A stretch of DNA of 64,000 bases, taken from contig NZ_LMER01000001.1 of NCBI RefSeq assembly GCF_001426435.1, forward strand, positions 170,616 to 234,615. The letters run 5' to 3'. The position numbers and the translations under genes were made by a program. The DNA comes from Angustibacter sp. Root456 (lineage in GTDB: Bacteria; Actinomycetota; Actinomycetes; Actinomycetales; Angustibacteraceae). Under the pieces are notes generated by a model. The model was not told the origin of the DNA and made no database searches. It worked only from the letters and a program-made list of their open reading frames with translations. Of the stretch, positions 29,530 through 38,638 are shown piece by piece (position 1 is the first letter of the stretch; each line of letters starts with the position of its first letter).

Positions 29530-30407
29530 GCGGTGACCTCCTCAGCGGCCCGGTGACGTCCGCTCGGCTCAGCCGGCTCGTCGGTCTGCGGGACGAGCCG
29601 CACGGTGCCGTCGTCCTGCAGCTCCACCCGCAGCAGCGAGCCGGGCGGCACGACCTCCAGGACGTCGGGCGGCAGCGCGAGCGACCCGTCGCGGCCGACG
29701 ACGGCGAAGTCCTCGCCGCGCCGTCCCTCGGCGCCGACCCGCCCGTCGCGGATCGTCACCGTGCGGTGCAGCCGGGCGGCCACCTGCGGGTCGTGGGTCA
29801 CCGCCACGACGGTCGTGCCGAGCAACCGGTTGACGTCCTCGATCGCCGCCAGCACCTCGTCGCGTCCCTCGTGGTCGAGCTGGCTGGTGGGCTCGTCGAG
29901 CAACAGCAGCCCAGGTCGCGCCCCGAGGGCCACCCCGACGGCGAGCCGCTGGCGCTGCCCAGGTGCCAGCTGGTCGAGCGGTGTGCGCGCGTGGTCGGCG
30001 AGCCCCACCAGGTCGAGCACCTCGAGCGGGTCGGGCAGATCCCGGCCGAGGGCCTGGGCGCCGCGCTGGGCGAAGCGCACGTTGTCGACCGGCGAGGCGT
30101 ACGGCAGCAGGTTGCGCATGGCGCCCTGCACCACGATGCCGACGTCGCTGGCCCGCATCCGGGCCAGCCCCTTCTCGTCGAGCCGGGTGAGGTCGTGCTC
30201 ACCCACGCGCAGCCGGCCGGCGCTGGGGCGCAGCAGGCCCGCGAGCAGGTTGAGCAGCGTCGACTTGCCCGAGCCCGACGGCCCGAGCAGCCCGACGACC
30301 TCGCCCGAGGCGATGTCGAGGTCGACGCCCGAGAGCGCGACCACGTCGTTGCCCTCGAGCCGGTAGATGTGCACGAGCCCGTGGGCCGCGACGTCCAGGC
30401 CGCTCAT
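29526..30407 (-). CDS. ABC transporter ATP-binding protein with C-terminal AbrB-like extension
   Basis: A 293-residue ATPase. Walker A is GPSGSGKS (42-49), Walker B LLLLDEP (167-173) and VTHDP holds the switch His, but the signature is LAPGQ (147-151) in place of LSGGQ. Residues about 234-274 (VVGRDGSLALPPDVLEVVPP and a short strand pair) form an added domain that resembles the AbrB/SpoVT swapped-hairpin pattern. The relaxed signature suggests an asymmetric heterodimer with the next ATPase. ATG 30407 overlaps the permease stop by four bases and its own stop overlaps the next start likewise. Confidence 0.85.
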   Translation of the reverse strand: MSGLDVAAHGLVHIYRLEGNDVVALSGVDLDIASGEVVGLLGPSGSGKSTLLNLLAGLLRPSAGRLRVGEHDLTRLDEKGLARMRASDVGIVVQGAMRNLLPYASPVDNVRFAQRGAQALGRDLPDPLEVLDLVGLADHARTPLDQLAPGQRQRLAVGVALGARPGLLLLDEPTSQLDHEGRDEVLAAIEDVNRLLGTTVVAVTHDPQVAARLHRTVTIRDGRVGAEGRRGEDFAVVGRDGSLALPPDVLEVVPPGSLLRVELQDDGTVRLVPQTDEPAEPSGRHRAAEEVTA

Positions 30408-33400
30408 CGGCCCGCCTCCCTGATCCGATCCACCGATCCTCCTCGTAGCTGGGCCGAGGCGAGCAGCACCGCCACGACCGCGAGCAGCACCGACACCCCG
30501 ACCACCGACCACGCACCGGCCACGAGGGCGGGCGCGGTGCTGGCGGCGATCACCTCGGAGCTCTCGTCGGCCAGCGGCAGCACGGGCAGCACCACGAGCA
30601 CCGTCACCGTCGCCGCCACGACGGCACACACCACCGCGACCCCGACGCCTGCGAGGTTCTCCACCAGCATGGCGCGCCGCAGCACCGGACGCCGGACGCC
30701 CACGGCGCGCAACGCAGCCACCTCCCCCGCCCGCTGGCGTGAGCCGACGAACGCGGCCACCAGCACCGCGCCGAGGGCGACGAGCACCGCCACGGCACCG
30801 CAGGCGAGAAACAGCAGCAGCGCCAGCACCGCCCCCTCGCGGTTCAGCACCTCGAGCGCCTGCTGGGCCGACGCCCGGTCGGTCACCTGCACCCCGGACG
30901 CCGCCAGCCGGCTCGTGAGGGTGCGCTCGGCCGCGGGGTCGTCGCGACCGAGCCAGACCTGCAGGCTGTCGGACGAGGCCGTGGGCACCGACCGCAGCGC
31001 GAGGTCGAGGTCGATGACGACGCCGGTGCGGCCGAGACCTGGCACGAACGGCGCCGTCCCGGCGCGCCGCACGCTCACCGGGCCGCCGTCGGCACCGGTG
31101 ATCGCGACCCGACCGTCGCGCACGGCCGCGCCGGCGCCCGTCAGCGCGGGCAGCGGGTCGGGTGCGTCACCGTGGATCACCCGCGCCGGGAACCCGCCCG
31201 GGGTGCTCACCTGCACGGCCAGTGCGCGGCCGGGCGTGACCGTCGACGAGGCGCCACCGGCGTCCGGCACCGCCGGACGCCAGGCGTCGGCCCGCTCGAG
31301 CTGGGCGTCGAGCCGTCCCGGCGCTCCCCCCGTCGAGGCGCTGATCGAGCGCACCTTCAGGCTCGCTCGGCCGGTCGTGATGTCGGTGCCCGCGTGCCGC
31401 ACCGCGAGGCCGACCAGCCGGCACCCAGCGGCGCAGCTGCTCGGCACGGTGCCGCGGTAGGTTCGCTCGCCGACGCGCAGCGCGCCCAGGTCGACCTCCT
31501 GCCAGCCGGACGCCGCCTCCACCGTCACCGACAGCACCATCGGGGTGACCGACTCGACCGACAGCACGCTGACGTCGGCCGTCACCGGCCCCGGCCGCAG
31601 GACGAACGACGCGGGAAGGCGCGGGCGCAGCACGGCGGCGACGTCCGACGGGCCGCGGCCGGAGAAGCCCAGCACCGCGTCGGCGCGCTCCGCGTCGACG
31701 GCGAAGGCTCGCGAGGCGGTGTTGCTGCCGGCCAGCTCCATCACCGCCATGGCGTAGCGGCCGCCTGGGTCGGCGGCCCGGACGGCCTCGAGCACGCGTC
31801 CGGGCTCGGGCGCTCGCACCGACAGCACGACGGGCGCCCCGGTCTCGGCGAGGGCCCGCACCTGCCGCTCCCGCGCCGCGACGGTCCAGGCCTGGACGCC
31901 GACGAGCAGCAGGCACAGGGCCGCCGTCAGCACGCCCGTCGTCCGGGCGGTGCCGGCGCGCCGCGCGACGCCGGCCCAGCCGACGAGCGCGCCGGGGTGC
32001 CCGCGGTCGAGCGCTCGAGCGGCCCGGCGCCGCGACAGCCAGCGCAGGGCGCGGGCGGCCAGCAGCGCGCCCCCGAGCGCGATCATGCCGGGAGCCGCTG
32101 AGGCGACCGGTCCCGGCGTCGACCCGCGCGAGACGGCGAGCTGCACGACGCCGGCGGCCACGAGCGCCAGCACGATGCCCTCGACGGCCCCGGCTCGGCG
32201 TCCGCGACCCGCGCCCGGCACCCGGCGCAGCAGGTCGGAGACGTGGCCGCGGGCCACCGACCGCGCGGCCACCGCAGCGGCGGCCAGGCCACCGACGACT
32301 CCCAGCAGCACCGACGCGATGACGGTCGGGGTCACCCGCAGCTCGATCCCTGGCTCCAGCAGGTGGTCGGCCACGAGGTGCACGACCCACCAGCCCAGCA
32401 GCGTGCCGATGGGGGCCGAGAGCAGCAGCAGGACGCTCACCTCGCCCAGCCCGAAGCGCACGGTGCGCGGCGGCGTCAGGCCCCGCAGCTTGGCCAGCCC
32501 GAGCTCGGGGGCCCGCTCCTGCGTGGCTGACCCGACCACGTGGGCGAGGATCACCCAGGCGAGCAGCACGAGCTGGAAGGCAGCGAGCGGTGCGGCCACG
32601 CGGACGACGTCGCTGCGGCGATTCGACCCCTCGATGAGCGTCGGGAGCTGGCTCGTCACCGCCACCGCGACCTTTCCGAGGTCGGTGGTGACGGCGCCCA
32701 CGGCGGCGGCGACGCGCGGGCCGTCGTCGAGCCCGACGGCGTGGCCGTCGACCGGCACGTCGACGCTGTACGACTGCACGCCGAGGGCCTTGGCCGCCCC
32801 GGGGCCGAGCCAGACCGCGTCGGTGAGCGGCGGCAGCTCGCTCAGCCCGCTGGGCCGCGAGATCGGGTAGTAGCGGAACATCGGCCGGCCGACCCAGTAG
32901 TCGTCATCGAGGTCGAACGGCTCGGCGGTGCCGACCACCGTGAGGTGGGCGACCTGCTGCGAACCGTCTGCGCGCTGGACGTCGACCAGGGACGCGGAGA
33001 ACGTCGAGCCCAGGTGCAGGCCGAGCAGCTTCATGCTGCGCGTGGTCAGCGCGGCCTCGTCAGGGCGGGTGGGGCAGCGCCCGGACGACATCACGAGGTG
33101 GTCGCACAGGCCCTCGCGGTCGAGCAGCGGCACCTCCACCTGACCGCCGGCCTGGGGCCCGGCCGTGGGGTCGACCATCGACTCGGTGGTCGACGAGAGC
33201 CGGGGCGTGCCGAACACCGGCGGCTTGAGCCGACGCTGCAGGCTGTCGATCGTGCCGCTCGCCGGGAGCGCCACCCGGGCCGCGTTGGCCGACACGTCGG
33301 CGTGCACGGCCCGGGCGAAGACGTCCGAGCGCGCGAGCGTGCCGCGCGCGATCGACTCCTCGGCCGCACGGGAGTACAGCGGCGCGACGACGGCCGCCGT

Positions 33401-33514
33401 CGCGGCGACGACCGCGAGCACCAGCACGACGACAGCGGTGAGGCGGCGGTAGGCGATCCCGCGCAGCGCCAAGCGCAGGCCGACGAAGCGGCCGCGTCCG
33501 CCGGGGTGCCTCAT
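30404..33514 (-). CDS. FtsX-like permease of an ABC transporter (second permease)
   Basis: A 1036-residue membrane protein. One N-terminal TM (LTAVVVLVLAVVAATAAVVAPLYS) is followed by a 270-residue extracytoplasmic domain, a cluster of hydrophobic segments from about 310 to 560, a second large outside domain, and a C-terminal FtsX block of three TMs (about 880-1030; VAALRAVGVRRPVLRRAML is the cytoplasmic coupling loop). This duplicated layout matches large actinobacterial FtsX permeases that couple to LolD-type ATPases. It is linked by ATGA overlaps to the permease upstream and the ATPase downstream. Substrate unknown. Confidence 0.85.
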   Translation of the reverse strand: MRHPGGRGRFVGLRLALRGIAYRRLTAVVVLVLAVVAATAAVVAPLYSRAAEESIARGTLARSDVFARAVHADVSANAARVALPASGTIDSLQRRLKPPVFGTPRLSSTTESMVDPTAGPQAGGQVEVPLLDREGLCDHLVMSSGRCPTRPDEAALTTRSMKLLGLHLGSTFSASLVDVQRADGSQQVAHLTVVGTAEPFDLDDDYWVGRPMFRYYPISRPSGLSELPPLTDAVWLGPGAAKALGVQSYSVDVPVDGHAVGLDDGPRVAAAVGAVTTDLGKVAVAVTSQLPTLIEGSNRRSDVVRVAAPLAAFQLVLLAWVILAHVVGSATQERAPELGLAKLRGLTPPRTVRFGLGEVSVLLLLSAPIGTLLGWWVVHLVADHLLEPGIELRVTPTVIASVLLGVVGGLAAAAVAARSVARGHVSDLLRRVPGAGRGRRAGAVEGIVLALVAAGVVQLAVSRGSTPGPVASAAPGMIALGGALLAARALRWLSRRRAARALDRGHPGALVGWAGVARRAGTARTTGVLTAALCLLLVGVQAWTVAARERQVRALAETGAPVVLSVRAPEPGRVLEAVRAADPGGRYAMAVMELAGSNTASRAFAVDAERADAVLGFSGRGPSDVAAVLRPRLPASFVLRPGPVTADVSVLSVESVTPMVLSVTVEAASGWQEVDLGALRVGERTYRGTVPSSCAAGCRLVGLAVRHAGTDITTGRASLKVRSISASTGGAPGRLDAQLERADAWRPAVPDAGGASSTVTPGRALAVQVSTPGGFPARVIHGDAPDPLPALTGAGAAVRDGRVAITGADGGPVSVRRAGTAPFVPGLGRTGVVIDLDLALRSVPTASSDSLQVWLGRDDPAAERTLTSRLAASGVQVTDRASAQQALEVLNREGAVLALLLFLACGAVAVLVALGAVLVAAFVGSRQRAGEVAALRAVGVRRPVLRRAMLVENLAGVGVAVVCAVVAATVTVLVVLPVLPLADESSEVIAASTAPALVAGAWSVVGVSVLLAVVAVLLASAQLRGGSVDRIREAGR

Positions 33515-36500
33515 CGCGCACCCTCGCGCAGCACGCTGGGCTGGGCCAGCCGCCCGAGGCGCGCGCCCAGCGCAGAGCAGACCCCGGTCAGGACGACGAC
33601 GCTCACCGCGAGCGCGACGACCACCGACGGCACCCCCGATGCCAGGTCGGGGCGGGGCAGCGCGCGGTCGACGCCACCGCGCGACAGCGTCAACGCAGCC
33701 CCCGCGGCGCCGAGCACGGCACCGGCGACCAGCCCGGCGACCGCCACGGCCAGCTGCTCGCGGACGGCCGCCCGACGCACGGTCGCGGCAGGCACGCCCA
33801 CGACGCGCAGCCCGGCGAGGTCGTGCGCACGGACCCGTCCGCTGGTGGCGACCGCCACCGCCAGCACGCTCGCGGCGAGCAGGAGCGCCACGACGCCCAC
33901 GACGGTTGCCAGGTGCAGCGACAGGGCCGGCCCACGGGCCCCGGCGGCGTCAGCGACGTCGGCGACGGTGACGCGGTCGAGCACCGGCAGGCCGGCGGCT
34001 GACAGGGCGCCCACGAGGGCCGCCTCGCGGCGCGGGTCGTCATCGGCGAGCCAGACCTGCGCCGTGGCGTACGGCGACAGCGCGCCGTCGAGCTCGCCCG
34101 CGAGCGGTAACGCGACGAGCACGGCCGGGTCGGGCACGCCGGGCACCCGGCTGACGGTGTCGACCCGGCGCAGGGGTTGGTCTGAGCCGGCCAGGGCCGG
34201 GGCGCTGACCAGCTCGTCGGGCTCCGCCGAGGGGTCGGCGACGCCGTAGGACGAGGCGCTGACGCCGGCGGTCGTCAGCGCCGGCAGCGTGACGGGGACG
34301 TCCAGACGATGCAGCAGCAGGGTCGCCCCGAAGCTGTGGGCGGTGGCGTGCAAGCCCCCGACGGCGTCGACCTTCGGCTCCTCGACGAACCCGACCGGCG
34401 CCCATCCGCGGTCGCCTGCCCGCAGGTCGACCGGCCGTCCGTCGATCGTGGCCCGGCGCAGCACCAGGTCGAGCACGGCCGTGCCGTTGTCGCTGTCGGC
34501 GCGCACGAGGGCCACGGCGCGCAGCCGACACCCCTCGGTGCACGGCACGTCGGCCGTGAGCTGATGCGTGCCGGTGGGCAGCGCGCCCAGGTCGACGTCG
34601 TGCAGCAGGCCCGCGTCGTCGACCACCGTGGCCACCAGGTGCACCGGCTTCAGCACCCCTTCGGTGGGCGCGGCGCCCGGGCCGGCCTGGTCGGCGCCCG
34701 GGGTGTAGGGCGACCACGCGAACGACGCGTCGAGCGCCAGCCGGCGCCCGCTGAGCTCCACCGGTGCGGCGCCCGAGGCGGTGAGGGCGTCGAGGTCGCG
34801 GGCGCCTGCGCCTGGCTGCCCGCTGTCGTCCCAGAGGGCGACGGCGGCGAATCGCGCCGGGTCGACCGCCACCGTGGAGGTGCCCGTGCCGGACGCCGGA
34901 CGCGCCGTCACCACCGCGGCGGCGTAGCGACCCGACGGGTCGGCGTGCGCGACCGCCCGCTCCAGCGCCCGGGGCGCGGCGGCACCCACCGTGAGCACCA
35001 CGGGCGCGCCGACGCTGCGCTCTGCCGCGACCTCTCGCTGGTGCGCACCCACGGCGGTCGCCGCCGCGGCGAACACCAGCAGGGCCACGGCGACGGTCTC
35101 GATGGCCACCAGGCGGCGCAACGCGGGTCGACGCGAGACCGCCAGGCAGGCCAGGGCGCTGGAGATGCGGCCTGACGCCAGCAGACGCCTGCCCGCCGCC
35201 CCGGCCACCGGCACGACGACCTGCGAGAGCAGCAGGCCTCCGGCCAGTGCGAGCAGCCCGGGTGCGATGAGCGCGGTGGGCGAGTCGGCGCTCTCACTGA
35301 GCAGCGTCACGAGACCGGCCACGCTCAGCGCCACCACGGCTCCGTCGGCCACCCCGGCGCGTAGCGCGTTGCTGCGCGGAGGCACGCTGCGCAGCAACGA
35401 CACGAGTGGTTCGCGCACCGTCGGCACCGCGGTCACCGTCACGGCCACGAGCGCCATGAGCGCGCACCCCAGCACCGCGACGCCCAGCGGCCACTGCAGG
35501 GGTACGGGCACACCCGGCTCGAGCCAGACCCGCGCGGCCACCCGGGCGAGCAGCCAGCCGACCACCCCGCCCACCACGCAACCGGCCAGGACGACGGCGC
35601 CGAGGTCGCGCACGAGCATGCGCGCCGCCCTCGCGGGCAGCTGGCCGCGCAGCCGCGCCAGCGCCACCTCCGGACGCCGCTGCTCGGTGGTCGCCGCCGC
35701 GACGTAGCCCAGCACCACGAGCGCCAGGAGCACGCCTTGCAGCGCCAGCAGGGGCAACGGCGTCGAGGCCCGCTCACGCTGCGCGGCCGCCTGGTCGAGC
35801 AAGGCACCGAGCTGGCTGCTGCTGCGTGCCCCGAGAGCCGACCCCGTGCGCTGCAGCGCCGCGAGATCGGCCCGCGCCGTGGGTACACGTTCCATCGTCA
35901 GTCGTCGCACATTGAGCGGGACGTCGACGCTGACCGCCACCGACTGCCAGGTGCCGGCCTGCAGCGTCGAGGCGTCGACCAGCACGGCCTCGCCGGCGGT
36001 GATGTCGCTCGAGCCGGGCGCGCCGGCGGCCAGCCTGCGTCCGAACCAGAACGTGTCGACGTCGCGCACCTGGTCGTAGACGCCGACCACGCGCAGCCCG
36101 GTGAGCCCGGGACGGCTGGCTCCGCTGGTGACGGAGGCGTCGTCGACGTCGAGGCGTTGCCCGACCCGCAGGCCGGCCGCCGCCGCCGTGGCGCGCGAGA
36201 CCATTACCTCCCTGGCGGCCGAGGGGCACGAGCCCTCGGCCACGTGGACGTGGGCGCAGGCGCCGTCGCGGGCGATCACCGGCACCAGCACCCGGCGCTC
36301 GCTCGGCCCGACGAGCCCGTTGGCCGCGACGAGCGTGAGCGGCGTCGACCACGTGGGCCGGTCGACCTGCGGCTGCAGTCGCTGCAGCAGCTCGGACGGG
36401 CTCGCCGGTTCCGCGCCCTCGACGGTCATGCTCACGCCCCGCGCTGCGGCTGGGGCCTCGCGCAGCAGCGTGCGCTGCACGGACTCCCCCACCGCCCGGG

Positions 36501-36609
36501 CGTAGGCGAGGCCGAGCACGGCCGTCAGCGCCAGCACGCCCGAGAGCGCCCCCACCAGGACGGCCTGGCCCGGCTGGGACCGCAGCCGGGCCGTCGTCAG
36601 TCCCGTCAC
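33511..36609 (-). CDS. FtsX-like permease of an ABC transporter (first permease)
   Basis: A 1032-residue paralogue of the following permease with the same order: N-terminal TM, large outside domain, TM cluster at about 280-530, second outside domain, and C-terminal FtsX block with DLAGLRVVGVPAATVRRAAV as the coupling loop. It opens the operon. GTG 36609 lies six bases after TAGGTT (36616-36621, minus strand), with no Shine-Dalgarno, so transcription and translation start together. The two permeases probably form a heterodimer. Confidence 0.85.
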   Translation of the reverse strand: MTGLTTARLRSQPGQAVLVGALSGVLALTAVLGLAYARAVGESVQRTLLREAPAAARGVSMTVEGAEPASPSELLQRLQPQVDRPTWSTPLTLVAANGLVGPSERRVLVPVIARDGACAHVHVAEGSCPSAAREVMVSRATAAAAGLRVGQRLDVDDASVTSGASRPGLTGLRVVGVYDQVRDVDTFWFGRRLAAGAPGSSDITAGEAVLVDASTLQAGTWQSVAVSVDVPLNVRRLTMERVPTARADLAALQRTGSALGARSSSQLGALLDQAAAQRERASTPLPLLALQGVLLALVVLGYVAAATTEQRRPEVALARLRGQLPARAARMLVRDLGAVVLAGCVVGGVVGWLLARVAARVWLEPGVPVPLQWPLGVAVLGCALMALVAVTVTAVPTVREPLVSLLRSVPPRSNALRAGVADGAVVALSVAGLVTLLSESADSPTALIAPGLLALAGGLLLSQVVVPVAGAAGRRLLASGRISSALACLAVSRRPALRRLVAIETVAVALLVFAAAATAVGAHQREVAAERSVGAPVVLTVGAAAPRALERAVAHADPSGRYAAAVVTARPASGTGTSTVAVDPARFAAVALWDDSGQPGAGARDLDALTASGAAPVELSGRRLALDASFAWSPYTPGADQAGPGAAPTEGVLKPVHLVATVVDDAGLLHDVDLGALPTGTHQLTADVPCTEGCRLRAVALVRADSDNGTAVLDLVLRRATIDGRPVDLRAGDRGWAPVGFVEEPKVDAVGGLHATAHSFGATLLLHRLDVPVTLPALTTAGVSASSYGVADPSAEPDELVSAPALAGSDQPLRRVDTVSRVPGVPDPAVLVALPLAGELDGALSPYATAQVWLADDDPRREAALVGALSAAGLPVLDRVTVADVADAAGARGPALSLHLATVVGVVALLLAASVLAVAVATSGRVRAHDLAGLRVVGVPAATVRRAAVREQLAVAVAGLVAGAVLGAAGAALTLSRGGVDRALPRPDLASGVPSVVVALAVSVVVLTGVCSALGARLGRLAQPSVLREGAR

Positions 36610-36632
36610 CGGGCCAACCTAGTGAGTCGGCC

Positions 36633-37184
36633 TCAGTCGCCCGCCGTCGGCGGCGCCTTCGTGACGGCATCGTGACCCGTTCGTGGCCCCGGCCTGACCC
36701 ACCGCTCCTCGATCGTGCCCGTGCCCGGGTGCGGCTTCTCGCGGCCGTCGGGCGCGAAGCCGTGGCGGGTGTAGAACGCGCAGGCCCGGTCGTTGCCCCG
36801 CAGCACCCACAGGCTCACCGGGCCGTCGATGCCCGCAGCCGCGAGCGTGTCGGTGAACAGCCGGTCGGCGAGCCCGGTGCCGTGGTGGGCGGCCAAGATG
36901 TTGATGAAGTAGAGCTCGTGCGCCGGCTCCGCCGGCTCGTCGCGCGAGGGCCCGGCGCCGGCGAAGCCCACCAGCTCGCCGTCGGCGGTCGCCACCAGGG
37001 TCACGGCGTCCGACGGCTCCTCGCACCGCTGCGCGAACCACGCGCTCGAGCGCTCAGGCGACAGCCCGGCGAGGAAGTCGGCCGGCATGAGCCCGGCGTA
37101 GGCCTCGCGCCAGACCTGGATGTGCACGCGCCCGAACCCATCGGCGTCCTCCAGCCGCGCGGAGCGGACGTCGTATGCCGTCAT
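36633..37184 (-). CDS. GNAT-family N-acetyltransferase
   Basis: A 183-residue acetyltransferase. Features are FGRVHIQVWREAYAGLMP near the N-terminus, the strand-4 ELYFINILAAHHGTGLADRLF segment with motif A (HHGTGL, where R/QxxGxG is normal), and NDRACAFYTRHGFAPDGREK as motif B. The pattern resembles the RimI-like subgroup with an amino-acid or protein substrate, but no substrate can be assigned. It starts six bases after the stop of the thiamine-binding protein gene and is likely co-transcribed with it. The C-terminal 20 residues are a variable tail. Confidence 0.85.
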   Translation of the reverse strand: MTAYDVRSARLEDADGFGRVHIQVWREAYAGLMPADFLAGLSPERSSAWFAQRCEEPSDAVTLVATADGELVGFAGAGPSRDEPAEPAHELYFINILAAHHGTGLADRLFTDTLAAAGIDGPVSLWVLRGNDRACAFYTRHGFAPDGREKPHPGTGTIEERWVRPGPRTGHDAVTKAPPTAGD

Positions 37185-37190
37185 GCTCAG

Positions 37191-37496
37191 TCAGTCGTGG
37201 TCGGCGTGCGTGATCGCCGCCTCGAGCCGGTCGAGCTTGGCCTGCATCTCGCCGGTGCGGCCAGGGCGGATGTCGGCCTTGAGCACCAGCGAGACGCGCT
37301 CGCCGTGGCGGCCGACGGCCTCACAGGCCCGCTTGACGACGTCCAGGCACTCGTCCCACTCACCCTCGATGGTGGTGAACATCGAGTCGGTGCGGTTCGG
37401 CAGCCCGGACTCGCGGACGACGCGCACGGCGTCGGCGACGGCGGCGGACACCGAGTCACCGGTGCCGGAGGGAGCGACGGAGAAGGCGATCAGCAT
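37191..37496 (-). CDS. MTH1187/YqgV-type thiamine-binding protein
   Basis: A 101-residue small ferredoxin-fold protein of the MTH1187 family (formerly DUF77). The signature MLIAFSVAPSGTG and SDSMFTTIEGEWDECLDVVKRA-like region (residue pattern NRTDSMFTTIEGEWDECL at about 34-51) are well conserved. Members bind thiamine or its pyrimidine and form tetramers. ATG 37496 follows TAGCGT (37503-37508) by six bases, so the message looks leaderless. No thiamine biosynthesis gene or TPP riboswitch is nearby. Confidence 0.85.
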   Translation of the reverse strand: MLIAFSVAPSGTGDSVSAAVADAVRVVRESGLPNRTDSMFTTIEGEWDECLDVVKRACEAVGRHGERVSLVLKADIRPGRTGEMQAKLDRLEAAITHADHD

Positions 37497-37525
37497 GCTG
37501 CCACGCTAGCCCTCACGCCGGCCCA

Positions 37526-38638
37526 TCACGCGTCGTCCCACCGGAACAGCCGTGCGCCGAGGGCCGTGAGCACCAGCGCGAAGCCGAGCAGGATCAGGCA
37601 CGGCGTGATGATCTGGCTGAAGCCCTGCCCGCGCGCCAGCACGTCGATCATGGCGTCGTTCATGTGCCGCAACGGGAGCAGGTTGCTCACCGCCTGCAGC
37701 CAGCTGGGGGCGGCCGAGATGTCGAAGAAGGTGCCCGACAGGAAGGCCATCGGCAGCACGATGAAGTTGGCCATCGCGCTAGCGGCCTCATCGGTCTTGG
37801 CCACCGAGCCGACGAACAGCCCGATCGACAGGAAGGCCAGAGTTCCGCACAGCAGCAGCGGCGCGGCGAGCCACCAGCTGCCGGCGAGCTGCAGCCCGAA
37901 CGGCGGCGTGAGCGCGATCGCGATGTACAGCGCCGCCTGCACGAAGGCGACGACGACGCTGACGCCCACGCGTGCGGCCACCACCGACCACACGGGCGCG
38001 GGTGAGAGGCGCACGCGGCGCAGCAGCTGCTTGCGCCGCCAGCTCACGATCGTGAGCGCCGCGCCGAACGCGGCGGACGTCGCCACGCCCCACGACAGGA
38101 TGCCGCCGGTGATGAACTGGATGGGCTTCAGCGAGTCGTCCTCGACGCGGCTGGCGTCGAGCGTGAGCTTCGGTGGCTGGCCGGTGGCCGCGACGTTCGC
38201 GCGGTCGACCACCGCGCCGAGGATCCCCTGCACCGTGGCGGCCTTCACCGGGTCGCTCTGCGCGTAGCGCAGCACCAGCCGGTCACCCTCCTGCGCGACG
38301 ACCGCCGGCACGTCGCCGTTGCGGACGGCCGCGATCCCGGCGTCGAGCGTGGGATACCGCTTGGCCTTCAGGACGCTCGACGGCAGCTGCTGCACCAGGG
38401 CGCCGTCGCCCACGACGCCGATGGTCGTGGGGCTCGAACCCTGGTTGTTGAACACCAGACCGAACACCACGAGGAACATCAGCGGGAAGAAGAAGGTGAA
38501 GAACAGCGCCATGCGGTCGCGGAAGAAGCTGCGCAGCATGGCCCGCGCGAGCGTCGTGAACGACGACCAGCCCGAGGCCGAGTACTGCCGGCGGGCTGCG
38601 GCCGCCTGCTGCGGCTCGCTTCGCAGCGTGGTGCTCAT
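37526..38638 (-). CDS. ABC-2 type transporter permease
   Basis: A 370-residue permease with six predicted TMs: one after an N-terminal cytoplasmic segment (RMALFFTFFFPLMFLVVFGLVF), a 120-residue extracytoplasmic loop, then five towards the C-terminus. NFIVLPMAFLSGTFFDISAAPSWLQAVSNLLPLRHMNDAM is the typical ABC-2 exporter signature before the last TM. The ATG overlaps the stop of its ATPase gene by four bases. The pair forms a drug- or lipid-exporter of the DrrAB type. Substrate unknown. The longer frame upstream is a shadow of the ATPase gene. Confidence 0.9.
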   Translation of the reverse strand: MSTTLRSEPQQAAAARRQYSASGWSSFTTLARAMLRSFFRDRMALFFTFFFPLMFLVVFGLVFNNQGSSPTTIGVVGDGALVQQLPSSVLKAKRYPTLDAGIAAVRNGDVPAVVAQEGDRLVLRYAQSDPVKAATVQGILGAVVDRANVAATGQPPKLTLDASRVEDDSLKPIQFITGGILSWGVATSAAFGAALTIVSWRRKQLLRRVRLSPAPVWSVVAARVGVSVVVAFVQAALYIAIALTPPFGLQLAGSWWLAAPLLLCGTLAFLSIGLFVGSVAKTDEAASAMANFIVLPMAFLSGTFFDISAAPSWLQAVSNLLPLRHMNDAMIDVLARGQGFSQIITPCLILLGFALVLTALGARLFRWDDA

